Source: JAGVSR01 sp963708775
GTDB taxonomy: Bacteria; Pseudomonadota; Alphaproteobacteria; Rhizobiales; Hyphomicrobiaceae
DNA length: 64,000 nt
Reading direction: 5' to 3'
Assembly (NCBI GenBank): GCA_963708775.1
Contig: CAVPTI010000014.1
Coordinates: 1 to 64,000 of the forward strand
A program made the translations under genes and the position numbers. Positions 48,984-57,123 of the stretch are shown here, in pieces. Numbering within the stretch: position 1 is the stretch's first letter; every line of letters starts with the position of its first letter. The notes under the pieces were generated by a model. That model did not search any database and had not been told where the DNA came from. It saw only the letters and a list, made by a program, of their open reading frames with translations.

Positions 48984-50033
48984 ATGACGAAGACGATTCT
49001 CGTGCGACGCGCCGGATTTGCCGCCGCACTGTCCCTATCACTCGCGCTTGCTGCGTGCGGTGAAGAAGAGAAAAAGGCCGATACTCCTAAATCGGCTGAA
49101 ACGCCCGTAGCCGCCGCGCCGTCGGAGCCGGCTGCCGTTCCCGCTCCAGCTGAGCAAGCTCCCGCTCCGGCCGCTGAACCGGCCAGCGCAGCACCCGCAG
49201 CCGAACCGGCTCCGGCACCCGCAGCAGAACCGGCGGCAGCGCCTGCAGCCGAACCGGCTCCGGCACCCGCAGCAGAACCTGCGGCAGCACCCGCAGCCGA
49301 ACCGGCTCCGGCACCCGCAGCAGAACCTGCGGCAACACCTGCAGCCGAACCGGCTCCGGCACCTACAGCGGAACCTGCGGCAGCACCCGCAGCCGAACCG
49401 GCTCCGGCACCCGCACAAACAGCCGAAGCCGCCGCTCCTGCTGCCGAACCTGCCCCCGCTCCTGCGGCGGCCGAGGCATCGCCCGCTCCCCCGGAAGCGC
49501 CTCCGCTGCCGACGGAGCAGACGGCCGGCGCCTCAAACCCGGTCCCCGATCCCGCTCTCAATAAGACTGCTCAGGACGGAAAGAAGTGGGAAGCCGGCCG
49601 CTGGGTCCTCCCAGACGGGTCGCCGACCTACAACATTGAGCGCGGGACGGACAACACCGATGTCGTCAAAAAAGTCGACTGGATGACGTACTCAGGCTGG
49701 CGCCGGTATCATGCTGAGTGCCACGTCTGCCATGGCCCCAATGCTGAAGGCTCATCGTTCGCGCCGGCGTTGAAGGATTCGCTGAAAAACATGGACTACG
49801 CGAAGTTCCTCCAAGTCGTCGCCGGCGGTCAGATCCGCGACGTGGCCGGCACGAAGTACATCATGCCCGCTCTTGGCGATAACAAGAACGTCATGTGCTA
49901 CGTGGATGACATATATGTCTATCTGCGAGCCCGCTCCACGGACGCGATGCCAGGCGGCAGAATTAGCGCCGACCAGCGCGCCGAGAAGCCAAAAGAAGCT
50001 GTTGAAGCCGAGAAATCCTGCATCGGCGAGTGA
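48984..50033 (+). CDS. lipoprotein-type XoxG-like cytochrome with long Ala/Pro/Glu tether
   Basis: A 349-residue protein. A lipoprotein signal ends at LAAC (Cys25), so it should be lipid-anchored. Residues 31-180 are a low-complexity AAEPAPAP-type tether. The cytochrome domain (about 190-349) has QDGKKWEAGRWVLPDGSPTYN, the heme motif ECHVCHGPN (CHVCH 246-250) and NKNVMCYVDDIYVYLRARS, nearly identical to the soluble XoxG just upstream. It is presumably an electron acceptor for XoxF held at the membrane, able to hand electrons to a membrane oxidase. The start at 48984 follows AAAGGGAG. I know no described XoxG with this architecture. Confidence 0.85.
   Translation: MTKTILVRRAGFAAALSLSLALAACGEEEKKADTPKSAETPVAAAPSEPAAVPAPAEQAPAPAAEPASAAPAAEPAPAPAAEPAAAPAAEPAPAPAAEPAAAPAAEPAPAPAAEPAATPAAEPAPAPTAEPAAAPAAEPAPAPAQTAEAAAPAAEPAPAPAAAEASPAPPEAPPLPTEQTAGASNPVPDPALNKTAQDGKKWEAGRWVLPDGSPTYNIERGTDNTDVVKKVDWMTYSGWRRYHAECHVCHGPNAEGSSFAPALKDSLKNMDYAKFLQVVAGGQIRDVAGTKYIMPALGDNKNVMCYVDDIYVYLRARSTDAMPGGRISADQRAEKPKEAVEAEKSCIGE
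49190..49440 (+). repeat. 48-bp-period repeat encoding AAEPAPAPAAEPAAAP units
   Basis: Near-perfect repeats of a 48-base unit (16 residues) run through the tether region of the second cytochrome gene, with smaller 24-base periodicity. About five units are visible, with point changes (ACA for GCA) between them. Copy number may vary between strains and may be wrong in the assembly. Confidence 0.8.
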
Positions 50034-50056
50034 AGTCGGATTGAAGGAACTGCAAA

Positions 50057-50090
50057 GGCGGCGGTCCTCGTGGCCGCCGCGTTTCGTTGG
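50057..50090 (+). terminator. hairpin after second cytochrome gene
   Basis: A 7-bp GC stem (GCGGCGG, 50058-50064, with 50074-50080) and 9-base loop, followed by GTTTCGTT. It lies 24 bases after the stop codon. The U-tract is poor, so it may be a weak terminator. Confidence 0.55.
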
Positions 50091-50282
50091 CAGCCCACGC
50101 CCCGCCGCATGACAATAACTTCATGTGCAGGTGCGCCGTTCGGTCCGTATATGTCACGAGGCAAACCGGAAAAGGTCCCGTTCGGCATGGGAAATCATCC
50201 GGCCTCAAAAAAAGAAGCTAAAGGCGATTTGGTGCGCGCTCGTCCGCGCCGCCGATAGCCGGGAAACATAAACGAGAGCTCG

Positions 50283-51077
50283 ATGAAAAAAATGCTGCTG
50301 GCCGTAGTGGCCATGTCGCTTGGCGCTCAGGTGCTCGCGGCCCCCGCGCACGCCGCCGACGGCAACTTGGCGGACGCCGTTAACCGTAAGGTTTTGCGCG
50401 TCTGCTCGATCCCCGAAAACATGCCCTATTCGAACGACAAGGGCGAAGGTTTTGAGAACAAGATCGCGGAAGTGATCGCCGACGAATTGAAGATCCCGGT
50501 GGAATACACCTGGTATCCCGGCGGCTTCGGACTTATCCGCCGCACGCTTGCGGCCAAGAAGTGCGATCTCGTGCTTGGCACCGTCCAGGCCGACGAGTAC
50601 ACGCTCAACACCAACCACTATTATCACACGACCTACGTGATGTTTTTCAAGAAAGACAGCGGCCTCGACGGCGTCACGTCGTTCATGGATCCGAAGCTTC
50701 AAGGCAAGCGCGTGAGCAATCAGGGCGGCCCGATCGGCGACCAAATCGCCAAAGCCGGGCTGATGCCAAATGCAAAATCATACCTCATCAACGTCGATCG
50801 CCGTTATCTCAACCCCGAGCAGGAAATCATCGACGACGTCATCAAGGGTGAGATCGATGTCGGTGTGCTGTGGGGACCCTTCGCAGGTTGGTTCTTGAAG
50901 CCCCACCTCGACAAGCTGACGGTGGTCCCCATCACCGAGCACGTACCCGGCACAGCAAAGCCCGACTATCGAATCACGATGGGCGTGCGCGCCAACGAGT
51001 TGAATTGGAAGCGCCAGCTGAACGAAATCATCAAGAAGCGTCAGGGCGACATCGACAAGATCCTGCTCGAGCTTTAA
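50283..51077 (+). CDS. XoxJ/MxaJ-family periplasmic binding-like protein
   Basis: A 264-residue protein with a signal peptide (cleavage near AHAAD, residue 25) and a type II periplasmic-binding fold: KVLRVCSIPENMPYSNDKGEGFENKIAEVIADEL, PGGFGLIRRTLAAKKCDLVLGT, VSNQGGPIGDQIAKAG and GVLWGPFAGWFLK. This is the MxaJ/XoxJ family, always found with methanol dehydrogenase genes. XoxJ is thought to interact with apo-XoxF and assist its activation rather than feed a transporter. Order xoxF, xoxG, xoxG-like, xoxJ fits the standard xox cluster with one extra cytochrome. Confidence 0.93.
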   Translation: MKKMLLAVVAMSLGAQVLAAPAHAADGNLADAVNRKVLRVCSIPENMPYSNDKGEGFENKIAEVIADELKIPVEYTWYPGGFGLIRRTLAAKKCDLVLGTVQADEYTLNTNHYYHTTYVMFFKKDSGLDGVTSFMDPKLQGKRVSNQGGPIGDQIAKAGLMPNAKSYLINVDRRYLNPEQEIIDDVIKGEIDVGVLWGPFAGWFLKPHLDKLTVVPITEHVPGTAKPDYRITMGVRANELNWKRQLNEIIKKRQGDIDKILLEL

Positions 51078-51218
51078 TGTGCCGATTCTCGACGAAGACC
51101 TGAAGCCCATAACCGCGCCCCGCAACTAAGTCTGCGACCGCAATGGGCATCGAATTCTACGAGACGATTAGGACAGCGGCCGGCGAACATTTTCGCCGGC
51201 CGTTCCGCTTGTGCAGCG

Positions 51219-51791
51219 GTGCTCGCAATCATCGCCGTGGTGCTAACAAACGAAGCCGCCGCCGAAAGCGGCCATGTCGAACCGAAATTGATGACGCCTC
51301 CGGCTGCCACCGGAGAGGTGCCGGAGCCCGAGGACTATCGCACCGATGGCTACCGAATGCCTGTCCCGCGCACGCTCAAGGGCGCGAAGATCGTCACGCC
51401 CGATGACGCCGAAAAGCTCATGAAGGAGAACGGAGCGGTCTTCATTGATGTCTATCCGCGCGCGCCCAAGCCGGCCAACCTGCCCGCCGGAACCGTGTGG
51501 CGCGATCTTCCCCACTCGAGCATTGCCGGCGCGCACTGGCTGCCCAATGTCGGCTACGGCGTGCTCTCACCCGAATTCGAGTCCTATTTCAGGACGCGTC
51601 TCGAAGCGCTGACATCCAGCGACAAATCCAAGCCCGTGCTCTTCTTCTGCCTGAAGGATTGCTGGATGTCCTGGAACGCGGCCAAGCGCGCGATCTCGTG
51701 GGGCTACACGGCTGTGCTCTGGTTTCCGGAAGGCACCGACGGCTGGCAGGCGATCGGCAATGATCTGACGCCCCTTAATCCCGTGCCCTGA
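51219..51791 (+). CDS. PQQ-dependent catabolism-associated CXXCW rhodanese-like protein
   Basis: About 190 residues with a short signal sequence (VLAIIAVVLTNEAAAE). The rhodanese-like domain runs from GAKIVTPDDAEKLMKENGAVFIDVYPR to the active loop CLKDCWMSWNAAKRA, the CXXCW motif that names this family, which occurs with PQQ alcohol dehydrogenases. The start is a GTG at 51219; an upstream ATG (51143) is in another frame, so the true N-terminus may be hidden by a lesion. The paired cysteines could act in sulfur or disulfide transfer with the SoxYZ-like carrier. Confidence 0.85.
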   Translation: MLAIIAVVLTNEAAAESGHVEPKLMTPPAATGEVPEPEDYRTDGYRMPVPRTLKGAKIVTPDDAEKLMKENGAVFIDVYPRAPKPANLPAGTVWRDLPHSSIAGAHWLPNVGYGVLSPEFESYFRTRLEALTSSDKSKPVLFFCLKDCWMSWNAAKRAISWGYTAVLWFPEGTDGWQAIGNDLTPLNPVP

Positions 51792-51814
51792 AACCACGAG
51801 CCGAAAACAAAAAC

Positions 51815-51846
51815 GCCGCGCTCCCTAAGGGATCGCGGCATTTTTC
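51815..51846. terminator. bidirectional terminator between convergent genes
   Basis: Stem GCCGCG-x-TCCC with TAA loop pairing to GGGA-x-CGCGGC (51815-51839), then ATTTTTC; on the other strand an A-rich flank supplies the U-tract. It lies between the rhodanese gene (plus) and the unknown exported protein (minus). Confidence 0.8.
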
Positions 51847-51862
51847 AGTACGTGTTGCCTGC

Positions 51863-52501
51863 CTACTTCGACATCTTCGAGCGGATGTACCGCGTCAATT
51901 CGAAGAGCCGCTCTTCAAGAACTGAGGGAAGTTCGCATGCGATGGGAATGTTGGCCTGTCGCTCCTGAAAGATGCGACCGGCCCAATAAAGCTTCTGTTC
52001 CTCTTCGCTCTCCGGCACAGCGGCCGTGTCGTCCACGATGATATCGCCCTTCAGCTTCGCCAGATCCACACCCTGCTGTTCGAGTTCTTCAGCGCGCGAT
52101 TTTTGCGACCGTTGGTACTTCTCGATACCACCGATGATGGCTCGGCGCTGATTGTTCACCGTGTCGAACAGACCGAGGAAGAGCTTCGACAACTGCGCGT
52201 CACGATCAGCCTCCGGTACGGACGCCGCAAAATCGTCGATGGCTGCCGTAGCTTTTTCGATCGGCACACGGCGCGAAGCCAATTTCGTCACGAGCGCAGG
52301 GATCTTTGGAGCGTTGAACCAGTCCTTATGCGTATCGAGCGCGGGACCATCCCAGATGGCGGATGCCGATAGGTTGTCGACTTTCTTCTGCACGCACGGC
52401 CAGTCCGGGTTGTTCGGATCGGCAGCAGCCATTGCAGCGGTCGAAAGGGCGAAGACGCCGGCGGCCGCAAAGAGGGCCACATGAAAGGTCTGACGCATCA
52501 T
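51863..52501 (-). CDS. unknown exported protein near the alcohol/lanthanide ABC genes
   Basis: About 212 residues with a signal peptide (LFAAAGVFALSTAAMAA). The mature part opens with ADPNNPDWPCVQKKVDNLS, where a WPCVQ motif near the N-terminus is striking, and ends with IACELPSVLEERLFELTRYIRSKM; the two cysteines may pair. The body is helical. I have seen similar proteins described only as hypothetical, next to PQQ-associated ABC genes. It is the last gene of the minus-strand run from the ABC binding protein. Confidence 0.7.
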   Translation of the reverse strand: MMRQTFHVALFAAAGVFALSTAAMAAADPNNPDWPCVQKKVDNLSASAIWDGPALDTHKDWFNAPKIPALVTKLASRRVPIEKATAAIDDFAASVPEADRDAQLSKLFLGLFDTVNNQRRAIIGGIEKYQRSQKSRAEELEQQGVDLAKLKGDIIVDDTAAVPESEEEQKLYWAGRIFQERQANIPIACELPSVLEERLFELTRYIRSKMSK

Positions 52502-52612
52502 CACCGAAACTTCCTCTCCCAATTGGATTTTCTTATATCAGCCAGTGCGGCACGCAGTGGCCGCTGCTTCCCACGTGGGTACGGCGCTTTCAAGAGTAAA
52601 GATCGGTTGCGG

Positions 52613-53575
52613 TTAGCCGGCGTTGCCGCCGCCCGGACCGCCACGGCGCCCAATCAAGCCTTTCGACGGATTGTACGCATAGACGGCCGCCCCGAGGAAC
52701 AACAGCGTGCAGCCGATCACCACCACGAGATGCGTTAGATCGAGGAGCTCGCCTGACGCCAGCGGGATGAGCACCCCATCGAGACTGATCCCAGCTTGCA
52801 CGGGCGTCATCGTCGGATCGATTTTGGCGCCGATCTCACCATAGAGTGCGAAGCGGATGAGTTCGACGGCATGCGTGAACGGATTGAAGCGCGCCAGCTC
52901 GTACAGGAACGGACTTCCTTCGCGAATGCGCCACAGCGGATAAAGTGCCGACGAGGCAAAGAACATCGGGAAGATGACGAAGTTCATCACGCCTGCGAAG
53001 TTCTCCAGCTGCCGGATCAGCGACGACATGAGAAGCGCGAGCGCGCCGAGCATCAGGCCCGAAAGGATCAGAGCCGGCAGCACAGTAATGTAGCCCTGCC
53101 ACGGCGGGGTGATGTCCCAGAAGTAGGCTACCGCCAGGAACGTGTATGCCTGCAACACGGCGACCGCAACGCCACCGATCAGCTTGGACAGCAGTAGAAA
53201 TGAGCGAGGGAACGGCGCCACGAGTAGCGTGCGCATGGCGCCCGTTTCGCGATCGTAAACCATCGACAGCGACGATTGCATGGCATTGAACAGCAGGATC
53301 ATGCCGATCAAGCCCGGCGTGATGAACGTCTCATACAACACATACGTCGTGTAAGGCGGGATGATCGAAACGCCGAGCACCTGCCGGAAACCGGCGGCGA
53401 AAATGAAGAGCCAGACGAGCGGACGCACGAGAGCCGAGAAGAACCGCTCGCGCTGATAGAGGAAGCGGAGGACCTCACGCCAAACAATCCCACGGAAGCA
53501 GGCCGCATAGGCGCCGAGCCCGTGCCGGCGCGGAGCCTCGGCCTCGAACGAGCGCATCGGCGTGTCGACGTTCAT
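52613..53575 (-). CDS. ABC-2 type permease of the PQQ-alcohol/lanthanide-uptake system
   Basis: A 320-residue membrane protein with about six membrane segments. Conserved ABC-2 features include the N-terminal IVWREVLRFLYQRERFFSALVRPLVWLFIFAAGFR, the NAMQSSLSMVYDRETGAMRTLLVAPFPRSFLLLSK loop and NFAGVMNFVIFPMFFASSALYPLW. This matches the permease family defined for PQQ-dependent alcohol systems (PedC-like), to which, as I recall, the LutF permease of lanthanide transport in Methylorubrum also belongs. The start overlaps the ATPase stop by 4 bases. Confidence 0.88.
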   Translation of the reverse strand: MNVDTPMRSFEAEAPRRHGLGAYAACFRGIVWREVLRFLYQRERFFSALVRPLVWLFIFAAGFRQVLGVSIIPPYTTYVLYETFITPGLIGMILLFNAMQSSLSMVYDRETGAMRTLLVAPFPRSFLLLSKLIGGVAVAVLQAYTFLAVAYFWDITPPWQGYITVLPALILSGLMLGALALLMSSLIRQLENFAGVMNFVIFPMFFASSALYPLWRIREGSPFLYELARFNPFTHAVELIRFALYGEIGAKIDPTMTPVQAGISLDGVLIPLASGELLDLTHLVVVIGCTLLFLGAAVYAYNPSKGLIGRRGGPGGGNAG

Positions 53576-54408
53576 GCAGCCTCCGCTGTGTCGTTCGTTC
53601 CGGTCATGGTGCGGAAAGCTTCGCGCACATTCGCTTTCCCGGTCGCGTCCAGAAGTCCGGGGACTGAACCGCTATAGAGAATACGCCCTTTGTGCAGGAC
53701 GACCACGCAATCCGTCGGCGCGATTTCGTCGATGAGATGGGTCGCCCAAAGAACGCCCATGCCCTCCCGGTCCACGAGTCCACGCACGATGGAGAGCACG
53801 CTTTCGCGCGAGCCGATGTCGAGGCCAACGGTCGCCTCGTCGAGCAGCAGCAGTCCAGGGCGATGCAGCAGCGACCGCGCGATTTCCACGCGTCGCGCTT
53901 GTCCGCCGGAAAGATTGCGCACCTTTTCGTGCGCCCGATCCGCAAGCCCGACGGTCGTCAGTGCTTCAACCGCGCGCTTCTTTGCTTCTGATTTGCGGAT
54001 GCCGTGCAGTGCCGCGTGATAGAAAAGGTTCTGTTCCAGCGTCAGGTCGCTGTCGAGCGTGCGGCTCTGAAACACGACGCCCAACCGCTGCAGCGCCGCC
54101 GTCGGCTTGCGCCGCACGTCGTTGCCCAGAATGCGGATCTCGCCCGAGACGTTGTCGTAGAGCCGCGTGACGAGGGCAAAGAGCGTCGACTTGCCCGCAC
54201 CATTGAGCCCCAGAAGCACCGTGAAGGCCCCGCGGTCAACCGTCAGCGAAACATTGTCGAGCACTTGCTTCTCGCCGAAGCGGTGGCTGACTCCGTTGAC
54301 GACGAGAGCTGCGGCGGCGGCGTTGCCGATCGCCGCCCCTGTCGCGTCCTGTGTGAGCACTGTCGCCAACGGAAACCTCGCTTCTATAAAATCGTCAACG
54401 CCACCCAT
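53572..54408 (-). CDS. ABC ATP-binding protein of the PQQ-alcohol/lanthanide-uptake system
   Basis: A 278-residue ATPase. The ATG at 54408 is preferred over 54555. Walker A is GLNGAGKST, the Q-loop VVFQSRTLDSDLTLEQNL, signature NLSGGQARRVEIARSLL, Walker B LLLLDEATVGLD and the switch His in WATHLIDE. The sequence type is that of the PQQ-associated ABC ATPases, LutE-like by analogy. It powers the permease encoded directly downstream. Residues 1-30 form a short extension before the domain. Confidence 0.9.
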   Translation of the reverse strand: MGGVDDFIEARFPLATVLTQDATGAAIGNAAAAALVVNGVSHRFGEKQVLDNVSLTVDRGAFTVLLGLNGAGKSTLFALVTRLYDNVSGEIRILGNDVRRKPTAALQRLGVVFQSRTLDSDLTLEQNLFYHAALHGIRKSEAKKRAVEALTTVGLADRAHEKVRNLSGGQARRVEIARSLLHRPGLLLLDEATVGLDIGSRESVLSIVRGLVDREGMGVLWATHLIDEIAPTDCVVVLHKGRILYSGSVPGLLDATGKANVREAFRTMTGTNDTAEAA

Positions 54409-54445
54409 GCCGTCTCCGCGCCGGAGGTGCCCCCGGCGCGCGGGA

Positions 54446-55465
54446 CTACTGCGCAGCCCCATTTTCAGCGGACTTGATCGGCGTAAGGCCCGAAACAACG
54501 CCCCACGGATAGCGGCCCGTCTTGATCGATTTGATCGCCTTCTCTGACGCCACATCGATCACAGTCACATCATTCGACGTGCCGTTGGTCGTGAACAGCA
54601 GCTTGTAATCCGGAGTAAACCCGAGATTCCAGACGCGCTGGCCGACGAGAATGTACTTCTCGACCTTGTAGGTCTTCGCGTCGACCACCGCGACACGGTT
54701 TGCTGGTCCAAGCGCCACGAAAGCCTTCGTGTTGTCCTGGTTGAAGCGCACGCCCACGGGCTGGATGGCATCCTTGGTGATGCCCTGGATCTCGAAATTG
54801 ATCTTATGCGTGACTTTCTTCTGCGCCGGATCGATGACGCTGACGGTCCCGCCGATTTCCGCCGAGACCCAGACTTCCGAGCCATCGCTCTTGAATTCCG
54901 CGACGCGCGGACGGTTGTCGACCAGAATGTTTTCGACATTCTTGAAGCCATCCGTCGTGATGAAGTGAGCCATGTTCGTCGTTTCCGACGTGTTGACGAG
55001 GATCTTCCCGTCTGGGCTCATGCCCATGCCTTCAGGCTCAACGCCCACCGGAATGTCGGTGATGATGGTACCCTTGAAGATATCGACGACTGTGACGAGG
55101 TTGTCGTCTTCGTTCGAGACATAGAGCGGATTGCCCGACGTGTGCAGGATCGGCAACTCGGGGTCGGGACCCGACGGCAGGTCCTTCACGAATTTGTAGG
55201 TCTCCGCGTCGAACACCTGAATGCGGTTGTCGTCCGAGGTGCAGACGATCACCCACTTGCCGTCCTTCGACAAAATGATGCCGCGCGGACGGTTACCCGT
55301 CTTGATCGTGTGGACGACTTCGAGCTTCTCGCTGTCGATCACCGAAATCGTGTTTTCCTTTTCGTTCGAGACGAAAATCTTATATGCGGCCGCCGGTCCC
55401 GCGCCGAGTGCGAGCGAAGACAGGGAGAGGGCGGCCAAGGCAGCGGCATTTTTGAAGAGCGTCAT
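54446..55465 (-). CDS. PQQ-associated YVTN beta-propeller protein
   Basis: A 339-residue exported propeller. The signal peptide ends near AAAYK (residue 28). Repeats: KIFVSNEKENTISVIDSEKLEVVHTI, GNRPRGIILSKDGKWVIVCTSDDNRIQVFD, NPLYVSNEDDNLVTVVD, SDGSEVWVSAEIGGTVSVID, NTKAFVALGPANRVAVVD and LLFTTNGTSNDVTVIDV. This is the propeller family fixed to the PQQ-alcohol ABC genes. It lies between the binding protein and the ATPase on one strand. The fold suggests a periplasmic binding or scaffolding partner; ligand unproven. Confidence 0.9.
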   Translation of the reverse strand: MTLFKNAAALAALSLSSLALGAGPAAAYKIFVSNEKENTISVIDSEKLEVVHTIKTGNRPRGIILSKDGKWVIVCTSDDNRIQVFDAETYKFVKDLPSGPDPELPILHTSGNPLYVSNEDDNLVTVVDIFKGTIITDIPVGVEPEGMGMSPDGKILVNTSETTNMAHFITTDGFKNVENILVDNRPRVAEFKSDGSEVWVSAEIGGTVSVIDPAQKKVTHKINFEIQGITKDAIQPVGVRFNQDNTKAFVALGPANRVAVVDAKTYKVEKYILVGQRVWNLGFTPDYKLLFTTNGTSNDVTVIDVASEKAIKSIKTGRYPWGVVSGLTPIKSAENGAAQ

Positions 55466-55524
55466 CGTCGATCCTCTGGTGTGTGAGGGTTATCGTCAGT
55501 CAGCGGTCCGTAGTGAAGACCGCG

Positions 55525-56925
55525 TCACTTGTTGTACGCCCGGCATTTCGTTTCAGGCTTATCGACGCCGAGCGTATCGAGTTCCGTAAACTGGTGCAGA
55601 AATCCGGGCTGCGGAGATACGGTGACGTGCATCTTGCCGGTGGCGAGCACGATGGGCTGGCGCAACTGGCCATTCCAGGCGCGATAGGTCAGCTTGCGAC
55701 CCTTGAACGCCGCCAATTCGAATTCCGGCGACAGCATGTAAGGAATGATGGCCTTGCGATCGACGGACTGCGTGCGCGTCGCCGCCTCCCCGATAGAACG
55801 CACGGCCATCCACGTCTGATAGTCGAGCGGCCGCATATTGCGTGACGCGAGCCGTTTGAACCGGTTTTGGAACTGCGTACCGCCCCAGAGTTCGATGGCA
55901 GGGTGCCAACTCGTTGGAAACAGTCCTGCCGTACCGGCCACCGGTCGTGCATCCCACGTCCGATAGGGGAAGTATTCGCCGAACAACTCACCTTCGTCCG
56001 CGACCAGCAGCACATCGTGCGCTGGTAGTTTCTGCGTGAAGGTCGGGATTTGTTGCTGGATCTGCTCGAACCCGCCGTCGGACCGGCGGCTACCCGGATC
56101 GTATTTGAACTCGCGTTCTTCGAGGATCTTCATGCCGAAGCGTTGCGCGGAGCGACGCAGGGCATCAGCGTAGGCTTTGTCTTCCGGCGTCGGCCCCACG
56201 ATGAGAACCCAGTTCCCCCACCGTTTCCAGGCGAGATATTGCGCAAGCCCATCTGCCAGCATGGTGCGCGATGGTGCGGTATGCTTCAGGTTTGCGCGGC
56301 AATCTCCTTCGCGAATGTTCTCGTCCGGCGCCGATGCGTTGAAAATCACCGCATCAAGACCTTTGAGGGCATCGGCAAGTTCGATGGTTGGCTTGGCGTC
56401 GAGATCCGTCACCACGAATCCGATCCCGGCCTCGACCTTTTTCTTTGTCTCAGCGATCAGTTCCGCCGGATCTTCGCTCTCGATGAGTTCGAGCGCGAAA
56501 TTCTGCTTCAGGAAGCGGCCGGTCGTGTTGTTGTCGTCGATTGCCAGGCGCGCGCCGGCCAAGCCGTCATCTTTCGGCGGCAAGTCGAGGAGCGACAGCG
56601 GCGGCAACCGGTTCGGCCTAAGCTGCCGGACCATCAGAATATTCAGAGTTTTGACATCGGAAGCCTCGGGTGCTGCCGGGACCGCGGCCGGATCAGCCGG
56701 AGCGACACCGGGGGGCGCGCCAGCGATCACGGCTGACGGGAGAGCAGCGAGAGCTAAGCTGCTGGCAATGCAGCCCAATACTGCCGACCGGAGCGATCGC
56801 AGCCGGAACGACCTCGCCGCCTGAAACGGCAGACGCCCCACCGGGTCGAGCGGGGAAAAAGCTGGGTTGGCTTGCGTCACGCGGCGTTTCCATTTTGTTA
56901 CTTTATACCGTACTGAAATCGCCAT
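55525..56925 (-). CDS. substrate-binding protein of the PQQ-alcohol/lanthanide-uptake ABC system
   Basis: Up to 466 residues in the branched-chain amino-acid-type periplasmic-binding fold. A basic N-terminus precedes the hydrophobic signal (SAVLGCIASSLALAALPSAVIAG). The mature protein opens KTLNILMVRQLRPNRLPPLSLLDLPPKDDGLAGARLAIDDNN and carries GNWVLIVGPTPEDKAYADALRRS and LVADEGELFGEYFPYRTWD. It is the family assigned to PQQ alcohol dehydrogenase systems, LutA-like by analogy. The start could be a later codon (for example the GTG near 56880), since TTGACA and TATAAA-like elements overlap the first codons. Confidence 0.87.
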   Translation of the reverse strand: MAISVRYKVTKWKRRVTQANPAFSPLDPVGRLPFQAARSFRLRSLRSAVLGCIASSLALAALPSAVIAGAPPGVAPADPAAVPAAPEASDVKTLNILMVRQLRPNRLPPLSLLDLPPKDDGLAGARLAIDDNNTTGRFLKQNFALELIESEDPAELIAETKKKVEAGIGFVVTDLDAKPTIELADALKGLDAVIFNASAPDENIREGDCRANLKHTAPSRTMLADGLAQYLAWKRWGNWVLIVGPTPEDKAYADALRRSAQRFGMKILEEREFKYDPGSRRSDGGFEQIQQQIPTFTQKLPAHDVLLVADEGELFGEYFPYRTWDARPVAGTAGLFPTSWHPAIELWGGTQFQNRFKRLASRNMRPLDYQTWMAVRSIGEAATRTQSVDRKAIIPYMLSPEFELAAFKGRKLTYRAWNGQLRQPIVLATGKMHVTVSPQPGFLHQFTELDTLGVDKPETKCRAYNK

Positions 56926-56966
56926 CCTGGCCCAAATGTCAAGCCGTGACGGGCACCGGTAGCGGG

Positions 56967-56980
56967 AATGTTATAACATT
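56967..56980. promoter_or_regulatory. perfect 14-bp palindrome AATGTTATAACATT in divergent promoter
   Basis: A perfect palindrome in the 198-base region between the minus-strand binding protein and the plus-strand DUF2380/3280-like gene. Its core TGTTATAACA resembles Fur/Zur-family operators, and a 10/12 match lies before the TonB receptor (31204-31215). It is 41 bases upstream of the annotated ATG of the binding protein gene and 143 bases upstream of the divergent gene. Confidence 0.55.
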
Positions 56981-57123
56981 TGATACTGGACGTAATCGAC
57001 CGCTCTCGCAATCTGCGGGGGCCGTTGCCACGTTAAGCTGAAACATCAATAACGCACATGCGGGTGCCGGAGACCGAGGTCCTTGGTCCGCGTGAGCCAT
57101 AAAAAAACAGACCGGGAGCATCG

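Noticed and set aside
49038..49561. Long Gly/Ala/Ser-rich minus-strand frames across the cytochrome tether
   Set aside because: They are antisense readings of the repetitive Ala/Pro/Glu codons; no ribosome site and no family match.
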